From Cyprinodon diabolis (lineage: Eukaryota; Chordata; Actinopteri; Cyprinodontiformes; Cyprinodontidae): DNA of 64,000 bases. The notes below the pieces were generated by a model. It did no database searches. It was given only the letters and a program-made list of their open reading frames with translations, and was not told where the DNA came from. Positions 1 through 11,023 of the stretch are shown here, in pieces; the first letter of the stretch is position 1, and each line of letters starts with the position of its first letter. A program made the position numbers and the translations under genes. The stretch lies in assembly GCA_030533445.1 (NCBI GenBank), contig CM060065.1, positions 47,623,964-47,687,963 of the forward strand. Reading direction: 5' to 3'.

Positions 1-1616
1 ATGAAAGCTTGAATTGTGTTTTTTCTTCTTTTGGACATCAAGGTTTTCCATTTTAACTAATCTAGGGAGTCATAGTGGTGTTTTTGACCCGTCCTCTCAT
101 GACCTTTAACCTGCTAACTGTGGCCTCTGACCTTTGGTCCAGTCCTGAGAAAGTTGACAGCTATCTGAGATGTTTTCCTCTGGGAAGAGTGTTTTTTTTT
201 CCTTTAGACCACATATGTCAAAGTCAAGGCCAAGGAATTGTTTATCCATGGCCCCATGGATGATATTTAATTACCGTTAGAACTGGCCCACAGGCCACGG
301 CCGCTGGTGTATGCTGCTGTGACTTTGCAGGCTACCGATGCATTGTGGGGAATATAGTGTTGGTGCAGTTGTGTTGCACACACAAACACTACATTCCCAG
401 GGGAAAACATGTGTTTTTTTTTGTGTTTTTTTTTTTGTGCTTTGCATGTTTGGATTGTTTTGGGGTTTTTTTGCTTTTCCCTTTTTAACAATCCAAGCTG
501 GGCTGAAGACATTGTCTCAACTGCGCTCCGCAACTGCTGCGCAGATGTGTCAGCAGAGGCTGATTGAAGCCAAAATAAAAGCAGCCTGGATGGAGGGAGG
601 AGCGGAGCTGATCCTAAAGGGAAGAGACAGACACGCTGCCTAGCGAGGGGTAGGTGGGATCCACACGATACTCTGATTGAGGCAGAGCGCTACTCACAGG
701 CGCAGACTTCTGCCCTGACTGTGCCATCTGTTCACCTCCCGGTATTCTGTGCCTGGCGTGCAGATCCCACCTGACCCTCACTCAGCAGTGTGTCTCTTAC
801 CTGCAGAAGCAGCTCCGCCCCTCCCTCCATCCATCCAGGCTACTTTATATCAGTCTCTGCTGACACCTGTAGTCTGTAGTCTTTTTGATTCTTCAGTCCT
901 TTTTGGTATTGCTCTGCTTTTTGTTTAATAAATTCCTTTTTTAAAGAACCTCTGGCTGACGTTATTTTTCTTTTAAGGAAGCATTTTTTTGTCTGTGTGC
1001 CATAGATTTTTGTATTTTATTTATTAATACTTTTCAGTTGAATGGACTCAGGAAAAATGCAAATAAGAAACATAAGAGAGAATACAAATGATTTGATTTT
1101 TTTCTTATTTTACTATTTGAAAGCAGTGATCGGTAGAATCATAGAGCAGCACGGTAATGTATTTTCGGTTTATAATACATGCACTTTCATTTATGCTTTT
1201 ATCTGAAGCTTATTAATATAATCAAAGTTTATTTATATTATTATTAATATTTTTTTTTTTTTTAAAAAACAACATGTGAGGTCTTGGTTTAATAGGCTAT
1301 GTTCATTACAATATGTTTTAATAAACATTTAACCAGTCCGGCCCTCGGCTTGTAGCAAATTAGTTTTTTTGGCTCTCTGTGTATTTGACTTCGACATTCC
1401 TGCTTTAGACTGATGGACTGAAGCTTATAAACCTTCCCGTGTTGATGAGCAGAAGTTTGTCTGTTTAGTTTAAACACGGTGCCATCTTTTATTGACCCTG
1501 ATGATGTTTATGAAATGGAAGCATTCAAGCAGCTGCCTTTTTCTGCTGCTCAGAGGCTCTTTTTACCGTTTCTACATTTGCAGACTTTAAAATGCAAAAC
1601 ATCTCTTTCCTTTCAG
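1..1616. other. shank2 intron (5' end of window)
   Basis: No coding exon recognised. AT-rich with T runs near 415-440 and 1245-1265. Apart from the inverted structure at 544-868 I see only short spurious ORFs. TTTAATAAATTCC at 927-939 follows that structure and could be a polyadenylation-like signal of a mobile element. Confidence 0.6.
544..868. repeat. imperfect long inverted repeat, probable mobile element fragment
   Basis: The left arm (about 544-670: GTGTCAGCAGAGGCTGAT, AGCAGCCTGGATGGAGGGAG, GCGGAGCTG, AGAGACA, AGGTGGGATC) is matched in order by the reverse complement of the right arm (about 755-868: GATCCCACCT, TGTCTCTTACC, CAGCTCCGCCCCTCCCTCCA, TCCAGGCT, CTCTGCTGACAC). The arms are roughly 110-125 bp with small gaps, around an 85-bp spacer. 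It could be a foldback/MITE or part of an LTR-like repeat; no target duplication was established. Confidence 0.55.
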
Positions 1617-2037
1617 TGCCTTTCCGTGAGGCTCCAGCCTACTCCAAACGCCGGCGGGGTCCATCCTCTGGTGGCGGAAACGGCCAGTCGCCGTCCTCTC
1701 TATCAGCGCCACGGGTCCTCCTGCGCTCCAACAGCGACAACAACCTTTCTGTGAGCCAGTACCAGCAGCACGGTTCTCCTGGAAATTGGGCCCCCCATCT
1801 GCAGCAGCACCAACAGACCCACCAACACAGGGCCCCCCAGCAGGGTCACTCGCAGCCTGGCTCCTCAGCTTTACACCGCAGCCTGTCCCCTCAGCTGGTC
1901 CAGCAGATGCCCAGCGGCAGCCCCAATGGCAACGTGGTGGTCCGAACTATGGGGAGGGGGTCAAGGAGCCGCTCCCCCTCCCTCAGCCGGCTCGGGGAGG
2001 AGAACAGACGTGCTCAGACTTCACAGCGACAGCCCAG
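1617..2037 (+). CDS. shank2: shank2 exon: linker between ankyrin repeats and SH3
   Basis: Internal coding exon of a SHANK postsynaptic scaffold, about 140 residues. The acceptor is ...cctttcag|tg and the donor is cccag|gtgaga. It enters with two bases of a split Val codon and leaves with two bases (ag), which the next exon completes. It opens VPFREAPAYSKRRRG and carries SHANK-family signatures: APRVLLRSNSDNNL, HRSLSPQLVQQMP and RSRSPSLSRLG. Between these lies a Gln/His-rich stretch (QQH, HLQQHQQTHQHR) that looks like a fish-lineage expansion. The segment follows the ankyrin repeats and is Ser/Arg/Pro-rich, so probably disordered; I see no catalytic motif. The ankyrin exons must lie left of the window. 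An ORF running upstream of 1617 is intron read-through, not a start. The family call is certain; SHANK2 rather than SHANK1/3 rests mainly on the downstream PDZ exons. Confidence 0.95.
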
Positions 2038-2842
2038 GTGAGAGCTGAATGTAATCTAATCCCTGACTGCCTTCAAAATGTCTGAAGGTTGGAATAGCCA
2101 AATCAACCCAAAGCAGGTTATTGCTGATGAAGCTGAAGAACGAGTTATTAGTTCAGAGGATTGTTACTTTTTCACTGGTTTGGTTCCATCTTTCTCTTAA
2201 ACATCAAACCATCATTTTAAATCAATATTTTACTTTTTCTCAGGTTATCTGTTTCCTAATGATCTAAAATATTTGGTGCCGGATGGTCAGAATGTTTGCA
2301 GGTGTAAACGTGTTTAGACGCTCAGAGCAGATCTTCAAAGAAGGTGTGAAGTGATTTTGTTTGCAGTTCAGCCAACAGCGTCTGCAAAGCTTTTTTCTTT
2401 TTTTTGCCCGTGTTCCTTCATCAATATGCAGATCATGTTCTAATGAGCAAACTGCAAACATTTGGAGAGGCTATGCAAGTGTACATGCATCATGTGCAAA
2501 GCGATTTTCAAGATGAGAAACTCAACTTTTTGTGTCTCTTTTTAAACTTCTGCAAGTCAGGTACAAACTGATAAACAGAAATATCCCTCGTCCTTTTTGC
2601 CACGTCAACATGAAGCTCGACGATGGAGATGTAATCTGGTAGAATAATATTAATAAAGAAAGAATGGTAGGCAGCAGAGTGGCAGACACTCTTTATACAA
2701 TTAAACCAAAATGAAACTAAAGTTAAATAGTGTGGAATATCAGCAGAGCCTCCAGCTTTACAGACAATAGTAAATAAATAACGTTCATCATTATTATTTC
2801 CAGCTACATGGCTTAGAACCTCGTCTTTCTTTTTCAACCACT
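2038..2842. other. intron stretch, nothing recognised
   Basis: AT-rich intron between the first exon and the minisatellite. Minus-strand ORFs here lack family features and are probably chance. Confidence 0.5.
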
Positions 2843-4113
2843 CTGTCGGTGGGTCAGGTTCTGATGTTGGGTCAGATTATGTCGGTGGATCAGAGCCTGA
2901 TGTTGGATCAGGTTCTGATGTTTGGTCAGGTTCTGTCGGTGGGTCAGGTTCTGGTGTGGGGTTCAGGTTCTGGTGTTGGGTCAGGTTGTGGTGTTGGGTC
3001 AGGTTGTGGTGATGGGTACGGTTCTGATGTTGGGTCAGGTTCTGGTGTTGGGTCAAGTTCTGGTGATGGGTCAGGTTCTGATGTTGGGTCAGGTTGTGGT
3101 GATGGGTCAGGTTCTGTAGTTGGGTCAGGCTCTGGTGTTGGGTCAAGTTCTGGTGATGGGTCAGGTTCTGATGTTGGGTCAGGTTGTGGTGATGGGTCAG
3201 GTTCTGTAGTTGGGTCAGGCTCTGGTGTTGGGTCAAGTTCTGGTGATGGGTCAGGTTCTGGTGATGGGTCAGGTTCTGGTGTTGGGTCAGGTTCTGGAAG
3301 TGGGTCAGGTTCTGGTGTTGGATCAGGTTCTGATGTTTGGTCAGGTTCTGTCGGTGGGTCAGGTTCTGGTGTGGGGTTCAGGTTCTGGTGTTGGGTCAGG
3401 TTGTGGTGTTGGGTCAGGTTGTGGTGTTGGGTCAGGTTGTGGTGATGGGTACGGTTCTGATGTTGGGTCAGGTTCTGGTGTTGGGTCAGGTTCTGGTGTG
3501 GGGTTCAGGTTCTGGTGTTGGGTCAGGTTGTGGTGTTGGGTCAGGTTGTGGTGTTGGGTCAGGTTGTGGTGATGGGTACGGTTCTGATGTTGGGTCAGGT
3601 TCTGGTGTTGGGTCAAGTTCTGGTGATGGGTCAGGTTCTGATGTTGGGTCAGGTTGTGGTGATGGGTCAGGTTCTGTAGTTGGGTCAGGCTCTGGTGTTG
3701 GGTCAAGTTCTGGTGATGGGTCAGGTTCTGGTGATGGGTCAGGTTCTGGTGTTGGGTCAGGTTCTGGAAGTGGGTCAGGTTCTGGTGTTGGATCAGGTTC
3801 TGATGTTTGGTCAGGTTCTGTCGGTGGGTCAGGTTCTGGTGTTGGGTCAGGTTCTGGTGTTGGATCTGGTTCTGGTGTTGGTTCAGGTTCTGATGTTTGG
3901 TCAGGTTCTGATGTTGGGTCAGATTCTGTCGGTGGATCAGAGCCTGATGTTGGATCAGGTTCTGATGTTTGGTCAGGTTCTGTCGGTGGGTCAGGTTCTG
4001 GTGTTGGGTCAGGTTCTGGTGTTGGATCTGGTTCTGGTGTTGGTTCAGGTTCTGATGTTTGGTCAGGTTCTGTCGGTGGTTCAGGTTCTGGTGTTGGGTC
4101 TGGTTCTGCCTGC
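2843..4113. repeat. 18-bp G/T-rich minisatellite (about 70 units)
   Basis: Tandem array of an 18-bp unit close to GGTTCTGGTGTTGGGTCA with common variants (GATGTTGGGTCA, TGTGGTGATGGGTCA, GTCGGTGGGTCA). The unit is a multiple of three, so long ORFs stay open on both strands (GSGVGS-type peptides on +, NLTQHQ-type on -); these are not genes. Higher-order structure is visible: a block of variants near 3011-3366 recurs near 3566-3840, and within the first a roughly 108-bp piece is duplicated (about 3124-3231). The 5'-GTGTGGGGTTCAGG phase slip recurs at about 2957, 3370 and 3496. GGG recurs every unit, so G-quadruplexes are possible. Confidence 0.95.
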
Positions 4114-5149
4114 TAATTGGATCCAGAATTAAAGCTGCTAGCAAAAAGCATTGTAATAAAATCCATTTAGAAATGAATTCCTCTTTCCTGGTGATGATCA
4201 GAATGTGATTCTCAGCTTTTAGATTTGTTTTCTTTTCCTTTTGGGTTTTTAATCTTCAGTCAGATTTTTCCAGATCTTTCCAATAACGAATTCACTTCTG
4301 AAGGAACTTCTGTTCACAGACCATTTTATCTTGAATGAGGTAATAAAAATCTCTCCTCAGTTAAATTTAATCTCTTCTAAAAACATTTGAAGTTTTAGAA
4401 CACCTCCAATTTTTTTTAACTCTAGTTTGTGTATTTTAAAGTCACTGAATATTGAAACCATAGAAAGAGAACGATTTTCCTTTAGCAGCTATTCTTAGTG
4501 GTCTGTTTTCTTCTTCTGCTGTACGTACAGTACAGCATCACCCCCACCCCCACTCATTGAAAATGTATGATAGCTTAACCTCGGAAAACAGTACCAAGAA
4601 AACTCCACTGTAGCCATGGCAACGGTTGCCCTACACGCCTGGGGGTAACATGTGGATGTGTGTTGGATGTTCATTCAGAACCTGGTCAGCCAACATGCAG
4701 AAGAGACTGTGACACATGGAGCATTTAGATGACAGGCAGCTGTATCGGTGTGACGTAACTTAATCTAGAGCAGGACACCTGATCCCCAGCCTCCTCCTCC
4801 TCCTCCTTCTTAGCAGATGGGCACATTCACTCTCCGAATCTCACAGATCTCATACATTCCTTTACATTAAGGTGTTAGGTAGAAGGAAGAAGGATGATGA
4901 TGAAAGACAGGGAAGGCATAAACATCCCAAAGTGTTTTGTGACACTGGTGTAAAACTCTTTGGAGAGAAAGTTGGGTTTTTTTTTAGTACTGCAGCCATT
5001 CTTGAACTTTTTAGGTTTGACAAGAGAAGTAAACTCTTCATGGGGCTACAGCTCAAAGTTGTTGGTTTAGTTCCAAGTTCCACACTGGTCAAATTATCCA
5101 TATTTAGCTGTATGAACCTAGGAATGTACCTTTGACTAGAACTCCTATG
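4114..5149. other. intron stretch, nothing recognised
   Basis: Includes a palindromic TGTACGTACAGTACA near 4520 and a CTCCTC run near 4790. ORFs at 4862-5135 overlap on both strands and lack family features. Confidence 0.5.
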
Positions 5150-6420
5150 TTTGAATTAACTTTTTTCACATTTATATTACAGCCTCTCCCTCTCAGCCGT
5201 ATGACATTGTGAAAAATAAAGTTGGTTATTTTTCCAGATGGTTGCAAATTTATTTATTTACAAGAAACAATTTAGGATTATGACCTGACAGGACTGCCAA
5301 CTGAGCTGAGGTGCTGACTGCTTGCTTCCACTGATCATTTGTGACGTGTCTCTACCTAATACAGTTCATCGGTGGTAAAGTAAAGGAAGAAATGTGCACA
5401 CCTGTCTATCTAAGGCCCCACAGTGATTGTCAGAGGGCAAACACCAAGAATGAAATCACAGGAGTTCTCTCTACATGTCTAACATTATGGTCTGGAGGCA
5501 CAAAAGAGGAAAAATCCAAAAGGACATAAAAGGACCTCAGTCAGGGAGCCAGGTCCCCTATCTGAGCTCCACTGTAGAGATTTGGACTGCTTTGGACCTT
5601 ATTAAAAGGCAAATGGCAGCCTGTCCGGAGTTTACTAAAGGGCACCTGAAGGATTCTAAGACCACGAGGGACAACATTTTCTGTCGGTAAGAGACAAAGG
5701 GTAAACTCTTTGGGTTGAAAATCAGTTTTTCATGTTTGGAGGAACCAGAGGCTTCTTATCATTAGGCTAATACCATCCCTACAAGGAGGCATGGTGGTGG
5801 CAACATCATAATGTGGGGAATTTTTCAAAAGAGTAATCAGAAAAGAGGGATGCATGAATGCAGCAATGTACAGGGTTGTCCTGGATGAGAAGCTGCTCTA
5901 GACTCAAAGCCACAGCTAAGACCTTAAAGGACTGGATCAGAACCACTGTGTGAATATCCTGGAGTGACCAAACTTATATCTGTTTAACCATTTCTGGAGC
6001 GACCTAAACATTTCTTCACAGATGGGCAACCTGACAAAACTTGAGATGTTCTGCAAAGAAGAATGATCTGAACTGATCCTAAAGATGGGTGAACTGAGCT
6101 GGAGGCGCAGCTCCAAAGACTAGAGGCTGGAACTGTTGCCAAAGGGGGGATCAACATGCTGCAACACAGCAATATTTTAATGGTTTATTTTCTCCCTAAT
6201 GAGCTGCATGTTTTCCTTAAAATTACTCCTGCCTAAGAAAACATCTACCTACTCATATATTCATTTTAAAATCACTGAAATATGTTTGGATTACAAGAAC
6301 ATTATCCATCCATATTACAGCCTCTACAGCTGTAGAAATATTTGCTGTAAAACCCTGTTTTCATTTTTTTTATTTTATTTTACACAATAAATCGGAAGAA
6401 AATGACACAATTTCACAAAA
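5150..6420 (+). pseudogene. decayed Tc1/mariner-like element
   Basis: Nucleotide text on the + strand follows the order of a Tc1-like transposase gene: GAGACAAAGGGTAAACTCTTTGGG (5693-5716), TTTGGAGGAACCAGAGG (5735 on), GGAGGCATGGTGGTGGCAACATCATAATGTGG (5785-5816), then ACTCAAAGCCACAGCTAAGACC (5910 on). These correspond to the FSDE-like, HGGG-like and catalytic-core stretches of the family. No open frame survives. Similar TTACAGCCTC text near 5179 and 6314 may be remnants of terminal repeats. The strand is inferred from this order; boundaries are approximate. Confidence 0.5.
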
Positions 6421-8639
6421 AAAATATTTTTAAATCCTCTCCTTAGACTAAAGGGAATAAATAAATGTCAGATTAAGGTCAGGGTGCAGCGGGTGTGGCA
6501 GAGCTGCAGCCGGCAGACGTCACGCTCCTGCAGTCCCATTCCTAATCATTGGTTTCTGCAGGAAGTAAATCCTTTATAAACAAATTTATTTTAATGTCGT
6601 TATGTGTGCGCTGCAGTAGGTAGAGCCAAACCATTGCTATTTTTAGAGTGTCCTATGGGTGATCATTACTCCCCAGTCCTCATAAGAACGTGCTTAATCT
6701 GTGTTTCTGTTTTAGCCCTACAGTATGAGATCAGAGCAAAGAGGAAAGACAACTTTAAAAACAATTCAGCACCACAAAGAAAAAAATACATTTTTCTCTT
6801 CTGTAGGTGAAGCAAAATTCTCAACCAAAAGGTAACAATAATAATAGGAAGATATAGCATATTAGTTTTATTTTAATCTCCCCCTGACTCTGCTAATCCA
6901 GAGATTCTTCAGTGATGTTCAGACAACATTATGTGCTTCAGATTGTTGGAGATTATAACCAGCAGAGTTCCACTGTTAACACCTGCAGGTTTCAGCCTCA
7001 TCAGCATGTTTGCAGATTCAAAACTGGAACTTTTAATGACTCCATCGTTACAGATTGCCGTTATGATTATGTCAGTGTGAGCGACAGATTAATCCATCCT
7101 GAGCCCTCAGAGCTCCTCCAGAACCAGGCTGTAGATAACGGCTCTGCTACCAGAGATGTTCTAGACTTTGTTTTTTTCTTCTTTTTCTTTTTTTTTTCAC
7201 ACCAACTGCGGATTAATTTTGCATATAAGAAGCTGTTAATCGTCTGTTTCTGCCGACACACTGAGGTTGTATTTATGAGGGAAAGATTTCTGCTCTCTGT
7301 GAATATGCACGCCGCTGATAAGGAACCTTACAAACACACAGATTAGGAGAAACCATGTCTTTCCGATTGTCAGTCAATTGCAAGCAGAAAAAAACAAAAA
7401 ACATGACGCAGTTTAAGACGTGTTAGCCGGCTAGAAAGAGACTGATAGATTGTTTATTCATGCTGAAATGGAAACAGGAGGGTAAGCATAAGCTGAAATA
7501 CTTCCTCCTGAAGGCTCAGAAAAGATGACCTACTGGGTTTTAATTATAAAACAGAACATTATTCCTAATGTAGGTCTGTAACCTAATCGCTCCTCGTCTA
7601 TCAGGGTTAGATATCAGGGACATTCAGAGCTCAGGCTCTGCTTAACTTCTGCTGGCCCACTTACAGAAACAAGGCAATTAGCCACGATGCTCCCCATACC
7701 TCAGCAAATCAGTTATGTCTCTTATTTAAATTTAAAACATGTAAATTATTCATACATTTATTGATGACATCTATTTAATTATTTACACCCCATATTTAAC
7801 TGAAAAGGGTCAACCTGAGTAGCCAGTGTGTCTTTGCCAGGGATTGGAAACGATCTACCCCCTGCTGTAATAAAAAAAAAAGGATGAAGTAGGAAACAAT
7901 AAAAACTTTAAGCAGCTTTCCTGTCTGTTCTGAGGAAAAAACATCCCCACATAATAATGCTGCCACTACCATGTTTCAGTGTGGAAGCTGTGTGTTCAAG
8001 GTGATAATAGTTATAAAATAGCCCAATTTTTATTATCTTTTATTTCCCTATTTCCATTATATTGTAGCAGGGACCAAAAACCAATGAGTACAAAAGGCAA
8101 CAGTGAGCTAAAGTTATTGTTGCTAAATACTTACTTATAAAATTACTTACTTATAAGCATTTTCAAAATCACTTAAATGGTAAATTGTTTGATGTGAGCT
8201 GAAGATTATCATTTAAGAAGTATGAAATAAATATAAAAAGTGTGCAGATAAAGCATCTGCCAGCTGTAAAGGTATGGTAATTGGGAAGTTTTAAACCATG
8301 AATGTACATATGCAACTCTTTATTTTAAACTAGAATATTTCCAAATAAAATAACGATTCTGACCAAAGTCTGACATTTTTCACATTAAATATTTGTAAGG
8401 TCTAATATTCAAACATGTTTTACTCAGGTGATCAATTGTATTTCGTAGTTTGAAAGAGCTAAAGAAAAATAAAAGCTGTGCTTTGACAGAAACACATGAT
8501 CATTAGAGTTTATTTCAGTGATATTCTATTTTGTCTGCTAGCTCTGTCCAGCATCCTTCATGTTTTAGTGTTGTATGTTATTTTTAATTCTGTGTGCATT
8601 TTTTAGCTGGTATTTGTTTTTTTATGTGTGTTTATTATA
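6421..8639. other. intron stretch with one minus-strand Tc1-like scrap
   Basis: Mostly unremarkable AT-rich DNA. At about 7925-8010, CCCCACATAATAATGCTGCCACTACCATGTTTCA reads on the minus strand as the conserved Tc1 transposase region around the metal-site His/Gly run, so this is a small old relic. The ORF at 6912-7346 is carried by a T run and shows no domain. Confidence 0.4.
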
Positions 8640-9475
8640 GTCTTCAGCTGTTATATATAGATATGTGGATGAACTGTATATACTGTATTAGGGGTGCATC
8701 GATCCGATATTTTTATCGGTATTGGTCCAGATATAATAGAAAAAAAAATAGATCGGTATCGGTGACAATTGACTAGATATAGGGGCCAATCTATTAATTC
8801 TAAGTATCTGCTATGCTGTGCCGTCATGCGGCGGCACATCAACACAACACGGTCATATTAACTATAACACCACCAACTTAATAAAACACCTCCAGAAGTT
8901 TCATAAGAAGGAACGTGCTGAGATTATCGGACTCTGCAAACAAAAAGGAAGCAGCGGGAAGCAGCTAACGTCTTTGGAAGCAAAGAAAAGAAATGAGATT
9001 TTTCCATGTAACAGTATACAGGCCAAAAAAATCACAGAGATGATACTTGATAATGATAATGACACTTATTTTTTACATGTTGACCAAGTCAGAGAACTTT
9101 TGGTTTAAGATTTTGTGCACAGTTGTTAAATAAATGAGTCATAACATTAAAATTGTTTCCTATTTTTTTAAGAAAAGTCAAATCATATGCACAGAAGAAT
9201 GATCCCAGTTTTTTTTTCGGACAATAAAACAACTTTTTAGCTAATAATTGAGTGTTTTTGGTATCGGTATTGGATCGGTATCGGCTGACATTAAACTTCA
9301 AATATCGGTATCGTATCGGAGGTGAAAAAAGTGGATCAGTGCATCCCTATACTGTATATACCCCATGCACCTTTTCCTCCTTTTGGCACCTTCTTCTTTT
9401 TACTATTCATCCGATGTGGCAATTGAATTTCTCCACAGTGAGATCAATAAAGTCTATCTTATCTTAACTTATTGT
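8640..9475 (+). repeat. LINE 3' tail, split by a hAT insertion
   Basis: 8640-8688 plus 9358-9475, read across the hAT element, match the 3' tail of the LINE copy at about 36200-36345: CTTCAGCTGTTAT, CTGTATATACTGTATATACC, CCCATGCACCTT, TTTCTCCAC-GTGAGATCAAT. It ends in CTATCTTATCTTA-type short repeats, as L2/Rex1-like fish LINEs often do. No coding part remains here. Confidence 0.7.
8689..9349 (+). mobile_element. non-autonomous hAT element with BED-like fragment
   Basis: 661 bp with terminal inverted repeats TAGGGGTGCATCGATCC / GGATCAGTGCATCCCTA and a perfect 8-bp target duplication TACTGTAT (8681-8688 and 9350-9357), the hAT hallmark. Subterminal ATCGGTATCGG-type repeats occur at both ends. 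Inside, 8818-9108 is a leftover of a BED-type zinc finger transposase N-terminus: NYNTTNLIKHLQKFHKKE has the spaced His residues of a BED finger. The rest of the transposase is missing, so it needs a partner for movement. Confidence 0.88.
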
Positions 9476-9553
9476 TTCTAATGCAGCTACTACTATGCAC
9501 TGCTCGCTTGGGTCAATGACAAATTTCCAACTAGGGGCCAATAAAGTAAATTC
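9476..9553 (+). repeat. fragment of a retroelement tail
   Basis: Text such as GACAAATTTCCAACTAGGGGCCAATAAAGTAAATTC, continued at 16160 by TAATCTATTCTATCTAC after the hAT insertion, looks like the (TTCTA)n-type tail of a non-LTR retroelement. Too short to classify. Confidence 0.4.
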
Positions 9554-9824
9554 CAGAGGCGCACCTTGTCAACAGGCAAACCAAGCAACTGCTTGGAGCC
9601 CCGAGCCGCTGGGGGGCCCCCGAGAGCCAGCTACTGTACACCCGGTAGATAAACAGCAACAGGCGAGCATGAAGTGGCAACGCTATAGTGACTGAGGAGA
9701 TGCACAACTGCATATAAAAATTCCGATTGGATGGAATATTGATTGACATTGGCTTTGCCCAGTCAAAATCCAACCCAGCCCAGGTGGATGACTTCCCTTA
9801 ATGAAAATGGACGTAGCCTAGCGA

Positions 9825-10109
9825 ATGGGTGACGTTGTAGGCCTATCGTTCAGTAAATTGGAAAGGAATTATGTAACTAAGCTGAAGGAAAAAGATTCAT
9901 TTTCCATCTCTCAAGAGAGACTTTCAGGACTGGCGCTTATTTCCATAGATTATAGTGTGCGAAGGTCTTTGGATCTGGAGGACTTAGTGTCTGCATTTGC
10001 ACAAGCGAAGGCCCGTAAGCAGCAATTCTGGAAGCAGTATAGGACCCAAATAATTTCACTACACTTACTATACTTTATATTTTGTACAAAGTTTATATTG
10101 GGTTTTTAA
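9825..10109 (+). pseudogene. C-terminal fragment of a hAT transposase (ZMYM1-like)
   Basis: The translated end contains ISQERLSGLALISIDYSVRR then SLDLEDLVSAFAQAKARK. The ERLSGLALISIE-type block followed by a helix ending in AxxKARK is the typical C-terminal dimerisation (hATC) end of ZMYM1-like hAT transposases. The first residues from the Met (MGDVVGLSFSKLER) are probably not part of the original frame. The DDE catalytic part is absent, so it cannot be active. It lies in the hAT element on the same strand and stops before the left gypsy LTR. Confidence 0.75.
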
Positions 10110-10318
10110 AGTAATTTACTGTTTTTTTTTATTTTATTATACATTTATTTTAATTTAGTAGTTTATTCTTTACTTTTATTCTTTTATATTTTCCAAAATA
10201 ACAAGGTTGTTCATGTTTAGAACATTTGGAATAAAAAAAAAGGTTTTATTTAATACATTTTTCATTGGTGTCAGATTATTTATAGCCTAACATAATGGTG
10301 ATGAACACTGGTCAGTAG

Positions 10319-11023
10319 TGTCATGATGGGTTCTCTAGTGAGACCCAGTTATGCAGAACACCCCGGAGACGGAAACAGAAGTAAAAGGTTTAACAATGTT
10401 TATTGTCACAAGCACAGTTTAATCACTGGTTCTGGTTCTGGCCTGGGGACTGGTTCACTGGAGTCTGCGTGGGAGACAGTTCAGTTAGCGTTTGCTCAGA
10501 GGAGTTTGATTCAGACAGTTTCAGATTTGTACCTTGAGGGTTCTTGGTTAAAGCCTTGAGAGGGAAACTGTTGGGTCCGGAGATAGTTTGTTCAGCAGAG
10601 TCCGTTAACTGCTTCAGCGTCTTACTTCTTGAGAATGAGCTGACCTTGGCTTTGAGTTTCCAGCTCTTGGTCCAGAGCTGCAAGGAAAATCCAGAGAGAG
10701 ACTTCAGGTTTGGCTCAGAGGGCAGGCTCGGCAGGTTAAGCTCCTCCTGAGCTTCACAGGAGAAAAACAGGTTTCCTGGAAGACAGAGACAAAGGTTAGA
10801 ATCCAGTCTGGATTCAAAAGTCAACAAAGGTTCTCAGAGATACTAGGCTTAGGTGCTAACCAACTGGATAAAACACTGCGGCGTTGAGGCAAGGTCTGAA
10901 GACAGCTTAAATACTGTGGATCCTCTGATGATGGGATGAGCTTCAGCTGTGCAGGAGGCTCGGCTCAGGAGGATCCATGGCGGACTCTGCTGGAGGAGGG
11001 TGGTACTTCTCCAGCTCCCAACA
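10319..11023 (-). repeat. 3' LTR of the gypsy element
   Basis: 705 bp. On the minus strand it is preceded by a purine-rich run (GAGGGGGGGGGTAC, + strand 11024-11037), the likely polypurine tract for second-strand priming. Ends in TGTCATGATGGG on the + strand, next to the AGTAG target duplication. The pol frame enters this LTR for about 80 bp. Confidence 0.95.

Noticed and set aside
1592..1616. ATG at 1592 as a start of shank2
   Set aside because: The in-frame ATG lies in the intron before a clear splice acceptor; the frame is only read-through.
2843..4113. CRISPR array
   Set aside because: Direct repeats lack unique spacers; this is a minisatellite in a vertebrate genome.
2849..4144. Long ORFs (up to about 260 residues) of GSGVGS- and NLTQHQ-type peptides on both strands
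   Set aside because: They come only from an 18-bp tandem repeat whose unit is a multiple of three; no splice or start context.
10323..10827. ORFs repeated at 15394-15898
   Set aside because: Non-coding LTR sequence; they appear twice because the LTR is present twice.
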